In this document: positions 1 through 6,595 of the stretch, piece by piece
Layout of the letters: each line of letters opens with the position of its first letter
Numbering within the stretch: the stretch's first letter is position 1
NCBI GenBank assembly: GCA_022361095.1
Contig: JAKSBO010000427.1
Span: forward strand, 1 to 7,335
DNA length: 7,335 nucleotides
DNA from: Desulfobacterales bacterium
Lineage (GTDB): Bacteria; Desulfobacterota; Desulfobacteria; Desulfobacterales; Desulfobacteraceae
Direction of reading: 5' to 3'
Notes under the pieces: generated by a model
What the model saw: only the letters and a program-made list of their open reading frames with translations
Told to the model about the DNA's origin: nothing
Database searches by the model: none
Translations under genes and position numbers: made by a program

Positions 1-709
1 GCTGGAGTTTATTCATGTTCAGGCCGGTGGTCCGGGCCAGCTTCTTTATACAGGGCGGGGAAGAGAGGTCCCGGACCAGCAGATCCCTGGCCTGGACCAC
101 ACGATCCCGGTCATCCAGGCTCATTCCGGTTACCGGGGCCTTTGCCGCATTGGCCCGGGCAATCTGATCGGCAAGCAGGTCCAGGGCAATACCCTGGTAG
201 AAAATACGAACCGGGGAGCCCGGAACCGGGCCTGCCATGAGCCGGTTCAAGCAGTTTCCGGCATGTATGGAGGTGCCTGATCTGAAATACCAGGCCTGGT
301 CCCGGTCTCCTTCCATCATAGATTGAAGCCCTTTGGGGATATTATCCCGGTCCGGATAAAACAGGGAATGAAATACCAGTGGAGAAAGATGGATATGAAC
401 CAGGCAGATCCGCTGGTTTCCGGGAATGGTAAGCCTGGTTTCCTGGCAGGGAAGAAAAAGGATGCCGCTGACACCGGCCTGATTGGAAAATCCCTTCAAC
501 CCCAGGCCCGGTGCATTGATACGGTTTGTGAAGTTGCCGGAAATAACAAAACCGAAATTAACCGTGGGCTGATCCCTTTCAAATGAAAGGCGCAAATCGT
601 TTTCCGGTGTAACGTCAAGCATGCTGACACTGAACCCCTCCTGGATCCGGTACTCCAGCCAACGGCTTTTGCCCGTTGTGTCTGTTAAATTCGGAATGCT
701 TTGTTCCAA
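1..709 (-). CDS. AraC-family transcriptional regulator, PchR-like (3' part outside window)
   Basis: This is a DNA-binding regulator of the AraC/XylS family; 236 codons are visible before the window edge cuts it. The reading frame is open throughout. I place the start at TTG (707-709 on the complement) because a good AGGAG ribosome site lies 7 bases upstream (718-722); the nearest upstream ATG is out of frame. Residues about 1-190 look like the N-terminal effector domain of PchR/siderophore-type regulators, ending in the typical helical linker (PVRIFYQGIALDLLADQ). Residues about 200-236 begin the HTH domain, with ARDLLVRDLSSPPCIKKLA and the first helix-turn-helix reaching GLNMNKLQ. The second HTH and C-terminus are outside the window. 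It is divergent from the DNA ligase gene. PchR relatives often control iron or siderophore genes, but nothing here shows the target, so the effector is unknown. Confidence 0.85.
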   Translation of the reverse strand, partial: MEQSIPNLTDTTGKSRWLEYRIQEGFSVSMLDVTPENDLRLSFERDQPTVNFGFVISGNFTNRINAPGLGLKGFSNQAGVSGILFLPCQETRLTIPGNQRICLVHIHLSPLVFHSLFYPDRDNIPKGLQSMMEGDRDQAWYFRSGTSIHAGNCLNRLMAGPVPGSPVRIFYQGIALDLLADQIARANAAKAPVTGMSLDDRDRVVQARDLLVRDLSSPPCIKKLARTTGLNMNKLQ

Positions 710-774
710 GGCGTTACTCCTGTCATTTATTCTGGCACCATTATCAGCAGCTCTTTTTTAGAATTTTATTATCT

Positions 775-801
775 TCTATATGCCTTTATAAGTATTGTCA
801 A
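775..801 (-). promoter_or_regulatory. Candidate sigma-70 promoter of the AraC-type gene
   Basis: On the complement a perfect TTGACA (796-801) is followed after 15 bases by TATAGA (775-780). The spacer is shorter than the usual 16-18, so this is a moderate candidate. It lies about 65 bases upstream of the TTG start of the regulator and is oriented towards it. Confidence 0.4.
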
Positions 802-904
802 CCAAACTTATTGCCGATCAGAAGTTAAAAACGGTATACAATGATTGTTTTGGGTTTTCACGCTGATATTCATTTCATCCTCAACGCCTGTTTTGCCTCC
901 GGGG

Positions 905-958
905 TGTTAGTGGATCTTGAATGTATGATGAGTTTAATATAATATTAAGCGCCTAACA
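905..958. promoter_or_regulatory. Nested inverted repeats, possible operator
   Basis: TTAATAT (934-940) and ATATTAA (942-948) form a perfect 7-base dyad around one central base. It is flanked by an outer pair, TGTTAG (905-910) and CTAACA (953-958), also perfectly complementary. The nested arrangement lies upstream of both divergent genes and could be a protein-binding site. AraC proteins usually bind direct repeats, so the binder is unknown, and AT-rich dyads also arise by chance. Confidence 0.25.
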
Positions 959-997
959 TGATCCGGGATAAGCTGTTGTTGAATTGCCCGGCATTTC

Positions 998-1027
998 TTG
1001 ACAAAATCCGGCAGGTCAACCTATAGT
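998..1027 (+). promoter_or_regulatory. Sigma-70 promoter upstream of repeat copy 1 and the DNA ligase
   Basis: A perfect -35 box TTGACA (998-1003) is separated by 18 bases from TATAGT (1022-1027), which differs from the -10 consensus at one position. The predicted transcript start is near 1033-1035, about 10 bases before the first hairpin of repeat copy 1. The transcript would therefore begin with the structured element and continue into the ligase gene unless it terminates. Confidence 0.6.
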
Positions 1028-1041
1028 CCTTTTCAATCCAC

Positions 1042-1140
1042 TAGCGGCCATGGGCCGGCCTTGACATATCTGCTGCCCGGCCTGAGCCCGCAGCAAAGCT
1101 TGTAAGATCCGGGGCGTTTACCCGGACGGTCTTATAAAAT
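1042..1140 (+). repeat. Structured intergenic repeat, copy 1 (possible RNA element)
   Basis: This is the first copy of an approximately 95-base element found three times in good form in the window. It starts with a hairpin CGGCC-ATG-GGCCG (1045-1057). A central part follows in which TGCTGC can pair with GCAGCA, enclosing GGC-CTGA-GCC. It ends with a long hairpin (1103-1134): TAAGA pairs with TCTTA, and inside it TCCGGG (1108-1113) pairs with CCCGGA (1121-1126) around the loop GCGTTTA. ATAAAA follows. It lies between a strong candidate promoter and the DNA ligase start, so it could be a leader RNA, a small RNA or a palindromic repeat. No U-tract follows the last hairpin, so it is not a standard intrinsic terminator. 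Confidence 0.65.
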
Positions 1141-1169
1141 TCATAAAGTAAAATTCATCAAGGGGTCTT

Positions 1170-2033
1170 ATGTGTAATTTCGCCGGTAATATTTATCGTA
1201 AAATTGACAAAATATGGTTAATGGGAACAATGCTAGGCTTTTTTTTCTGTTCGTTTTGCCGGGCTGAGGCGTTGCATTTGCAAAAGGCCCGGCCATATAC
1301 CGGAAATGAAGACATTATAGGGTGGGTAATGAGCGAAAAACTGGATGGGATCAGGGGATACTGGGACGGCAGCCGTTTGTTGACCCGGAAGGGGCTGCCC
1401 CTTCATCCGCCGCCATGGTTCATTAAAAATTTTCCGGCCTTTGAGCTGGACGGCGAATTGTGGAGCAAACAAGGGGCGTTTGAATTTATCCAGTCTGTGG
1501 TGCTTGATGCCGAACCCGGCCCCGGGTGGGAGACAATCAAGTACCATATTTTTGAGGTGCCCAATCAGACAGGAACATTTTCTCAGCGGCTTGACCGGGT
1601 AAAAAAGTGGTTTGGGTCCCATCCCAATCCCCATGTCAGGGTTATTCCCCAGGTTTTGATTCAAGAGATATCCGACCTGGAGCGTTTTGTTGTTGACGTG
1701 GAATCAAGGGGCGGTGAGGGCGTTATCGTTAAAAATCCGGATATGCCCTACCATACCGGCAGAAGCGCCCATGTTCTAAAGGTTAAAAAAGCCCGGGACA
1801 TGGAAGGGCTTGTTATTGGCATTAACAAGGGAAAAGGCAAATATGAACATGCCATGGGATCACTCACACTGAAACTGGAAAACGGCATTATTTTTAAATT
1901 GGGGACCGGGTTTACGGACCGGATTCGAAACAATCCGCCTGCTGTCGGCACAACGGTGACGTTTAAATATCATGGATTCAGTAAAAACGGGGTGCCGAAA
2001 TTCGCTTCTTTTTTGAGGGTTAGATCGGATTGA
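1170..2033 (+). CDS. Secreted ATP-dependent DNA ligase, LigE type
   Basis: This 287-residue protein is a minimal ATP-dependent DNA ligase that seals nicks through a lysine-AMP intermediate. Motif I is EKLDGIRG with K57 as the adenylated lysine. The other motifs follow in order: TRKG (72-75), motif III FELDGELW (91-98), YHIFEVP (125-131), motif IV GEGVIVK (182-188) and motif V LKVKK (203-207). An OB-fold domain runs from about 208 to the end. There are no extra N- or C-terminal domains, as expected for LigE. Residues 1-34 look like a Sec signal peptide (hydrophobic stretch about 17-30, then RAEA), so the enzyme probably acts in the periplasm. The ATG at 1170 has AAGGGG 4 bases upstream; the next Met, residue 18, has no ribosome site and would cut into the signal peptide. 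The biological role of periplasmic ligases is poorly known; DNA uptake or extracellular DNA repair has been proposed. Confidence 0.9.
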   Translation: MCNFAGNIYRKIDKIWLMGTMLGFFFCSFCRAEALHLQKARPYTGNEDIIGWVMSEKLDGIRGYWDGSRLLTRKGLPLHPPPWFIKNFPAFELDGELWSKQGAFEFIQSVVLDAEPGPGWETIKYHIFEVPNQTGTFSQRLDRVKKWFGSHPNPHVRVIPQVLIQEISDLERFVVDVESRGGEGVIVKNPDMPYHTGRSAHVLKVKKARDMEGLVIGINKGKGKYEHAMGSLTLKLENGIIFKLGTGFTDRIRNNPPAVGTTVTFKYHGFSKNGVPKFASFLRVRSD

Positions 2034-2150
2034 ACCCAGGCTATTAAGGGTACGGATGCGTTTGTAACCTCAGGAAATAGGTGATAGACAAGATTTAGTT
2101 TTTTTTCAAATTGTCATGGAGAAACGGATTATTTTTTTTAGGAGGCGATT

Positions 2151-2804
2151 ATGGAACTGGAAGATGACAGAGACGCAATTGTGCGTTTTGGGCTTAAAAT
2201 GGTGAAGTCGGGCCTGACCACGGGGACCGGGGGAAATCTGAGCATTATTGACAGGAATTCGGGTACGGTTGCCGTCAGTCCAAGCGGGATCGAGTACGCA
2301 GCATTAAAGCCCCGGGACATTGTTTTCACCGATATGCAGGGCAATATTGTAAAAGGAGATACAAAGCCGTCAAGCGAGCTTGGGTTTCATCTCTCCCTGT
2401 ATAACCGGCGGAAGGATATACAAGCCGTTGTCCACACCCACTCTCCCTATGCGGTGACCATGGCCTGCCTGGGGTGGGAAATCCCTGCGGTTCATTATCT
2501 TGTGGGGTTTGCAGGCAGAAAAGTGCCCCTGGCACCCTATGCCACATTCGGCACACCCAAACTGGCCGAGATCGTTGCCGAATATATTGAAGATTATAAT
2601 GCCCTGCTGCTTGCCAATCACGGACTTGTGGCTGTCGGCAACAGCATGGACACGGCCTTTGCCGTTGCCGAAGAGATTGAATTTGTCGCCCGGATTTACT
2701 ATCAGGCAAAAAATATAGGCACCCCGGTCATCCTGCCCGATGAAGAGATGGATACCGTGCTTGAAAAGTTCAAGACCTATGGGCAGAAAAAAATGGAGGG
2801 ATGA
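2151..2804 (+). CDS. fucA: Class II aldolase, L-fuculose-1-phosphate aldolase type
   Basis: This 217-residue cytoplasmic protein belongs to the zinc-dependent class II aldolase/adducin family. FucA cleaves L-fuculose-1-phosphate to dihydroxyacetone phosphate and L-lactaldehyde. Visible signature elements are the phosphate-binding GTGGNLS (25-31) and SPSG (43-46), KPSSE with catalytic Glu76, zinc ligands His95 and His97 in HTH, and His157 in NHG. Length and spacing match E. coli FucA (about 215 residues). A strong AGGAGG lies 5 bases before the ATG. The ligase stop is 117 bases upstream, with T-runs but no clear terminator between them, so co-transcription is possible. No fucose kinase, isomerase or permease is nearby. 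The true substrate could instead be another sugar phosphate, for example 5-deoxyribulose-1-phosphate or a methylthioribulose-type compound. The family is certain; the exact substrate is not. Confidence 0.85.
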   Translation: MELEDDRDAIVRFGLKMVKSGLTTGTGGNLSIIDRNSGTVAVSPSGIEYAALKPRDIVFTDMQGNIVKGDTKPSSELGFHLSLYNRRKDIQAVVHTHSPYAVTMACLGWEIPAVHYLVGFAGRKVPLAPYATFGTPKLAEIVAEYIEDYNALLLANHGLVAVGNSMDTAFAVAEEIEFVARIYYQAKNIGTPVILPDEEMDTVLEKFKTYGQKKMEG

Positions 2805-2811
2805 TTCTTGA

Positions 2812-2907
2812 TAACGGCCACGGGCCGACCTGATATATCATTTGCCTGGCACAGCCCTTAACAAAGATTGAAAGAGGAAGGTCACTTATCCGGACGCTCT
2901 TATAAAT
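2812..2907 (+). repeat. Structured intergenic repeat, copy 2 (possible RNA element)
   Basis: This is the second copy of the approximately 95-base element, starting 7 bases after the aldolase stop. The first hairpin is CGGCC-ACG-GGCCG (2815-2827). The central part keeps GGC-ACA-GCC with an outer TTTG/CAAA pairing. The end stem is AAGAG (2872-2876) with CTCTT (2897-2901); here the inner TCCGGA has no good partner. It ends in TATAAAT like the other copies. It lies in the convergent gap between the aldolase and the minus-strand kinase, so on the plus strand it could only be a 3' UTR or an independent element, not a leader. Confidence 0.6.
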
Positions 2908-2924
2908 ATACGTCACACCGTCAA

Positions 2925-5267
2925 TTAAATTTGTGTCAGAGGAATCCGGATAACAAATTTAGCACCCGCACCAGGGCTTGATTCCACCGTCATTTCACCT
3001 TTATGGTGTTCGGTAATGATAAAATAAGAGACACTTAACCCCAGCCCGGTTCCCACGCCCACGGGTTTGGTGGTGAAAAAGGGGTTAAAAATATGTTTTC
3101 GGATTTTTTCATCCATCCCGGGCCCGTTATCCTCTATCTCCATGCAGGCCATATTCCGGGTCGAATCCACATAAGTGCGTATGTTAAACTGGGGCTGCAG
3201 GGTCTTTGCATCCTGCATGGCCTGGGCCCCGTTGGTCAGCACGTTGAGCACCACCTGCTGGATTTTGCTGGCCTGGCAAGGCACTGCGTACAGATCGTGA
3301 TTATATTTTTTAATGATATGGATCTGTTTGAAATCATATGTCTTTTTCAAATCATAATCCGTGGCCGCAAGTTCAATGGTTTTGTCAAGAATTTCGTTTA
3401 AGTCATGGGGGGATATGGTTGAACTGTCCTTACGTGCGAAGGTGAGCATATTATTGACAATCTTGGAGACCCGCTGCCCTGCATCAATGATGGTATGATT
3501 CATCCGTTGTATTCCCCTTGTCTCCATGAACCGGCTGATGGCTTCAATGTTGGTGCCGGCCTCTTTTGCCGCTTCCCGGCTGGCCGGGATATCAAGGCCT
3601 GAAGTAAGGCGCTGGGTCATGACCTGGGCGGTTTGCATCATGCCGGCCAGGGGGTTGTTGATCTCATGGGCCATGCCTGCGGCAAGCCCCCCTACAGAGA
3701 GCATTTTTTCGCTCTGGATCATCATCTCTTCCATCTGCACCTGGTCGGTGATGTCATCTACCCGAATTACGGCACCTTCCACGCCGTTGGCCACCAGGGG
3801 ATAAATCGTCACGTCCTCGTAGCGGGTTTCATCCCGGTCCTCACGGCGTACCTTTGAGTTCCGGAGGACCTGGCGCTCCCGGATGGAAGCCCGGATACGT
3901 TCCATTTCATGGGCCAGGTTGGGAAACACCTTATCCAGGGGCTTGCCCCGGGCTTTTTCCGGGCAAACCCCGGTGACCTGTTTGGCTTTGAGGTTCCACT
4001 GGGTTACCAGGCCCTTGCTGTCCACACCGATCAGGACCGAGGGCATGGAGTCTATGATGTTGGAAACCAGGTCTTGGGCTGTTTTAAGGTCTGCGTATGA
4101 ATTGGAAAGATCAGCGGCCATGGCATTCAATGCTTCTTCGATCAGATTCCACTCATCATTTCGATTCAGATTGATGCGTGCGTCAAGATAACTCTGCCGA
4201 AACGCTTTGATGCCGTCACAGATATCGTCCATGGGTTTTTTGATAATGTTTTTAAAAAAAAGTGACGTCAGTATAATCAAAGCGGCAATAAGTGCCAGGG
4301 AAATTGCCACTATGGATACTTCGGTAACCTGGAGTGTATAAAGCACTTTGGTATTGGCTGCGTTGACAGCGTTGACGACATTCCGGTCAAATTTTTTAAG
4401 GATGTTGGTGGCCTGGTGTTTGGCGCTCTCGACATTGAGCATGCGTGCTTTGAGTTCAACCATCAACACGTTCAGGGTCAAAAGCTCGCTTTTATATAGT
4501 TGAAGGTCGTCGATGACAGCCTCTCCTATGTCGGCAATCTGTGGCGAACTGGCCATCAGGGTGCGCATTCGAAAGTGAAGTTCGTCAATGGCCATAAGCA
4601 GTGGGTCGGCATCCAGGTCCAGAAACGCATAATAGGTTTCCGGCCAGCGTTCTGCATGACGTTTACCGATTTCCAGCAGGCTTTGCCGGTATCCGATAAC
4701 CAGTACCGAAAGTTGTTGCAGAATACTGGTATCATCGCCGGTAATGGGCGCGTTGATCAGCTTGTCGGCAATGATTTCATCCAGACGGTCCAGACCGGAT
4801 ATCATATTGTGATCCGCGTCACTTACTTGCTGTAAACTGATGTTGACAGCCTGGCATTGTTGCAGCAGAAATTCCATCCGCCGGCCAAATAACAAAATCG
4901 GTCCTTCCAGCTCACTGCCCCGGACCCGGCGGCCTAAAATTCCGGCAAATTCATTTAATCGTTTTTCTTCTCTTTTCAGATGGGCCTGGTTTTCAAAAAA
5001 AGTGCCAATCAAAAGATTGAGATCGGCAGCAATGGACGACAGCTCCCGTTCGGTCAAGGCGTTGGTCATGACATTGCTCATATCAGCGTTTATTACGTTG
5101 CTCAGCACGTTTTCAATCCGATGAAAAGAGAGGATAACCATTAAGACGATCATTAAAAAGATGCTGACGTTCAGGGCAAGAGCAGCCAGCAACTTGTTAC
5201 GGATTTGCATATCGGAAATTTTCAATGAGAATTGTTTGCCGGGTTTGCCGGGTACAGAATCGTTCAT
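2925..5267 (-). CDS. Membrane sensor histidine kinase (periplasmic sensor, HAMP, PAS, HisKA, HATPase)
   Basis: This complete 780-residue kinase would sense a periplasmic signal and phosphorylate a response regulator not encoded in the window. Transmembrane helix 1 is residues 26-48 and helix 2 about 317-338. Between them lie about 268 mostly helical periplasmic residues, as in kinases that read a binding protein. A HAMP linker (about 339-395) and a PAS domain (about 399-508) follow. The H-box is AHEINNP with phospho-acceptor His534. The ATPase domain has the N-box (VLTNGAQAM, Asn679), DNGPGM (from Asp713), FFTTKP and GTGLGLS. The stretch from His534 to the end of the HisKA domain is about 80 residues, against about 53 in ordinary kinases, so it carries an insertion. 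There is no receiver domain. The ATG has AGGAG 10 bases upstream. The gene follows the binding protein gene by 99 bases and is probably in its operon. Confidence 0.93.
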   Translation of the reverse strand: MNDSVPGKPGKQFSLKISDMQIRNKLLAALALNVSIFLMIVLMVILSFHRIENVLSNVINADMSNVMTNALTERELSSIAADLNLLIGTFFENQAHLKREEKRLNEFAGILGRRVRGSELEGPILLFGRRMEFLLQQCQAVNISLQQVSDADHNMISGLDRLDEIIADKLINAPITGDDTSILQQLSVLVIGYRQSLLEIGKRHAERWPETYYAFLDLDADPLLMAIDELHFRMRTLMASSPQIADIGEAVIDDLQLYKSELLTLNVLMVELKARMLNVESAKHQATNILKKFDRNVVNAVNAANTKVLYTLQVTEVSIVAISLALIAALIILTSLFFKNIIKKPMDDICDGIKAFRQSYLDARINLNRNDEWNLIEEALNAMAADLSNSYADLKTAQDLVSNIIDSMPSVLIGVDSKGLVTQWNLKAKQVTGVCPEKARGKPLDKVFPNLAHEMERIRASIRERQVLRNSKVRREDRDETRYEDVTIYPLVANGVEGAVIRVDDITDQVQMEEMMIQSEKMLSVGGLAAGMAHEINNPLAGMMQTAQVMTQRLTSGLDIPASREAAKEAGTNIEAISRFMETRGIQRMNHTIIDAGQRVSKIVNNMLTFARKDSSTISPHDLNEILDKTIELAATDYDLKKTYDFKQIHIIKKYNHDLYAVPCQASKIQQVVLNVLTNGAQAMQDAKTLQPQFNIRTYVDSTRNMACMEIEDNGPGMDEKIRKHIFNPFFTTKPVGVGTGLGLSVSYFIITEHHKGEMTVESSPGAGAKFVIRIPLTQI

Positions 5268-5366
5268 ATGTCAAAAGCTCCTATGGTTCCGTCGTGACCG
5301 GTTCCAACCCCAGCCTGCAGTAAAAAAACGATTAAAAATAAGGCCATGTTTAATTTCATTACGAAC

Positions 5367-6386
5367 TCACAGCAAACTGCTCACCGGCCCCCTGATCAGT
5401 TCCGTATTTCTCAAGAGGATGGGTTTGGGTTTAATGCCAAACGCTTTCATCACAGGGACATTGATGATCGTCTTCCTCATCTGGTTTTGGGTTATGGGAA
5501 TTTCAGAGACCGGGGTTCCCTGCATGGCTTTAAGCAGCATTCTTGCTGCAGTGAATCCCTGCTCCTCGGTATATTGGGTCATGCCGCACAACATGCCTTG
5601 TTGAATTGCGAATTTGTGGTCACCAATCACCGGTTTTGCAAAGGTATTGATGAGAACGGGCAGGATCTGGTTATCCGGAAGGGGGATGCCGTTGTGGTCC
5701 TTGATGCCTTCCATGGTTGCTATAAACAGGACGTCACACAGCGAATTCAGTTCTTTTGCCATGGCTGTGCTTTCGGACAGGGTCTTTGGAAACCTGGCAG
5801 CGGTTAGGTTTATTGGAAAGGTATGCGCTTTATGCTGAAAACTGTCTAAAATAGACCGGCCTGTGGGACTGTCATAACTCATATAACCAAAGGTTCTGAT
5901 GGAAGGGATCAACTGTTTGGCAAACGCAAGGCTTTGGCTGATGGATATTCGTTCCAGGATTCCGGAGACATTGGTGGCCGGATAGCCGTATTTTTCAGGG
6001 TGCTCATTGACCCCGCAGAACATCACCGGTGTCTTTACCTTATCCTTTAGATAAGGGAGTACAAACATGGACTGGGCATCATCATCGGCGGCAATCACAC
6101 CGTCGGGCCGGAATTTTTTGTAGAGGTTGAACGCTGCCTTGGCTTTTTGGGGACCGTCGGTGGGATCATTTTTGGTTCTCATATAGAAGTACTTGACTAG
6201 GCAGGTATCGGACAGCACCGAATCAATCCCCTGGCGGATTTTTTTTGTAAATTGATAATCCGGTTCATAACTCATTACCACGAGCACCTTGAACCGCTGC
6301 CCAGAGCTGAGGTCGGCTGCATATTTGACTGTGGCCGAGAGTAAAATAAACATTAAAGCAAAAAAAATTTTTATTAGTGTGTTCAT
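5367..6386 (-). CDS. Secreted ABC-type substrate-binding protein (ABC_sub_bind family)
   Basis: This 339-residue protein resembles the ABC_sub_bind family (PF04392), periplasmic binding proteins with a two-lobed fold. Residues 1-24 form a clear signal peptide: a Lys, a long hydrophobic core (IFFALMFILLSAT), then polar KYAAD. There is no lipobox cysteine, so a soluble periplasmic protein is expected. The first lobe begins with KVLVVMSYEP. Family-like segments include DGVIAADDDAQS, TPVMFCGVNEHP and NVSGILERISI, and the typical C-terminal INVPVMKAFGI. ATG is chosen because it precedes the signal peptide, with GGGGACAGG just upstream. No permease or ATPase is adjacent. Instead the gene sits 99 bases before a large sensor kinase on the same strand, which suggests that it delivers a ligand signal to the kinase rather than to a transporter. 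The ligand cannot be told from the sequence. Confidence 0.88.
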   Translation of the reverse strand: MNTLIKIFFALMFILLSATVKYAADLSSGQRFKVLVVMSYEPDYQFTKKIRQGIDSVLSDTCLVKYFYMRTKNDPTDGPQKAKAAFNLYKKFRPDGVIAADDDAQSMFVLPYLKDKVKTPVMFCGVNEHPEKYGYPATNVSGILERISISQSLAFAKQLIPSIRTFGYMSYDSPTGRSILDSFQHKAHTFPINLTAARFPKTLSESTAMAKELNSLCDVLFIATMEGIKDHNGIPLPDNQILPVLINTFAKPVIGDHKFAIQQGMLCGMTQYTEEQGFTAARMLLKAMQGTPVSEIPITQNQMRKTIINVPVMKAFGIKPKPILLRNTELIRGPVSSLL

Positions 6387-6411
6387 TTTCCTGTCCCCAA
6401 TCGTTAAATTT

Positions 6412-6507
6412 TTTATAAGAAAGTCTGGGTAAACTGCTCAGATCTTCCAACATTTGTTGTAGGCTGAGCCTGGCAGATGATATGTCAGGCCAGCCCGTGG
6501 CTGTTAT
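6412..6507 (-). repeat. Structured intergenic repeat, copy 3 (possible RNA element)
   Basis: This is the third copy of the approximately 95-base element, on the minus strand just upstream of the binding protein gene. The first hairpin, CAGCC-ACG-GGCTG (complement of 6491-6503), keeps its pairing relative to the other copies although one base pair changed from G-C to A-T. The central GGC-TCA-GCC is kept. In the end hairpin AAGA pairs with TCTT, and inside it TCTG pairs with CAGA where copy 1 has TCCG/CGGA, again a compensating change. The element ends in TATAAAA, about 25 bases before the binding protein start, and so would be in its leader. Confidence 0.62.
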
Positions 6508-6544
6508 ATGAAAATTTCAACAACGTATTGAATTACTGCTTTTT

Positions 6545-6595
6545 ATGCCGGTTGACGCCAGGCTGTTATCATATCAGACTGCTCCATGGCCGTTA
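6545..6595 (-). repeat. Degraded half copy of the structured repeat
   Basis: On the minus strand the sequence starts TAACGGCCATGG, passes TGATATGATA and reaches AGCCTGGC. This matches the order of the first half of copy 2 (TAACGGCCACGG, TGATATATCA, TGCCTGGC). The first hairpin's right arm is damaged, and the last third is not recognisable. It lies about 40 bases upstream of copy 3 in the same orientation. Its first three bases are the TAA stop codon of the upstream kinase. Confidence 0.4.

Larger units (their letters stand above)
710..1169. other. Divergent intergenic region between the AraC-type regulator and DNA ligase
   Basis: This 460-base spacer has no convincing coding sequence on either strand. 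It holds a candidate promoter for the regulator (775-801), an AT-rich dyad (934-948), a strong candidate promoter for the plus strand (998-1027) and the first copy of the structured repeat (1042-1140). A short perfect dyad, ACAAT-G-ATTGT, is at 838-848. About 850-930 shows nothing I can name. Confidence 0.7.

Noticed and set aside
323..586. Plus-strand open frame of 87 codons
   Set aside because: It is antisense to the AraC-type regulator, whose frame gives a recognisable protein.
860..882. Possible Fur box, prompted by the PchR-like regulator
   Set aside because: The match to the GATAAT hexamer pattern is poor.
1042..1140. Repeat copy 1 as a c-di-GMP or other known riboswitch
   Set aside because: The conserved core motifs of riboswitches that I can recall are absent, and copy 2 is downstream of its nearest same-strand gene with no same-strand gene after it.
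2046..2112. Terminator between the DNA ligase and the aldolase
   Set aside because: Only a 4-base-pair hairpin (ACCT/AGGT) is present, and it is not adjacent to the T-run, so it does not make a credible intrinsic terminator.
2847..2862. TGGCAC in repeat copy 2 as a sigma-54 promoter
   Set aside because: The -12 element would read TTAA instead of TTGC, and no gene lies downstream on that strand.
3093..3401. Plus-strand open frame antisense to the kinase ATPase domain, with a similar frame at 6755-7183
   Set aside because: The two antisense frames resemble each other only because the sense-strand kinases are paralogues; there is no ribosome site or independent coding signal.
5161..5807. Overlapping plus-strand open frames near the start of the complete kinase and across the binding protein gene
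   Set aside because: They are shadows of the binding protein and kinase genes, and their translations look like no known protein.
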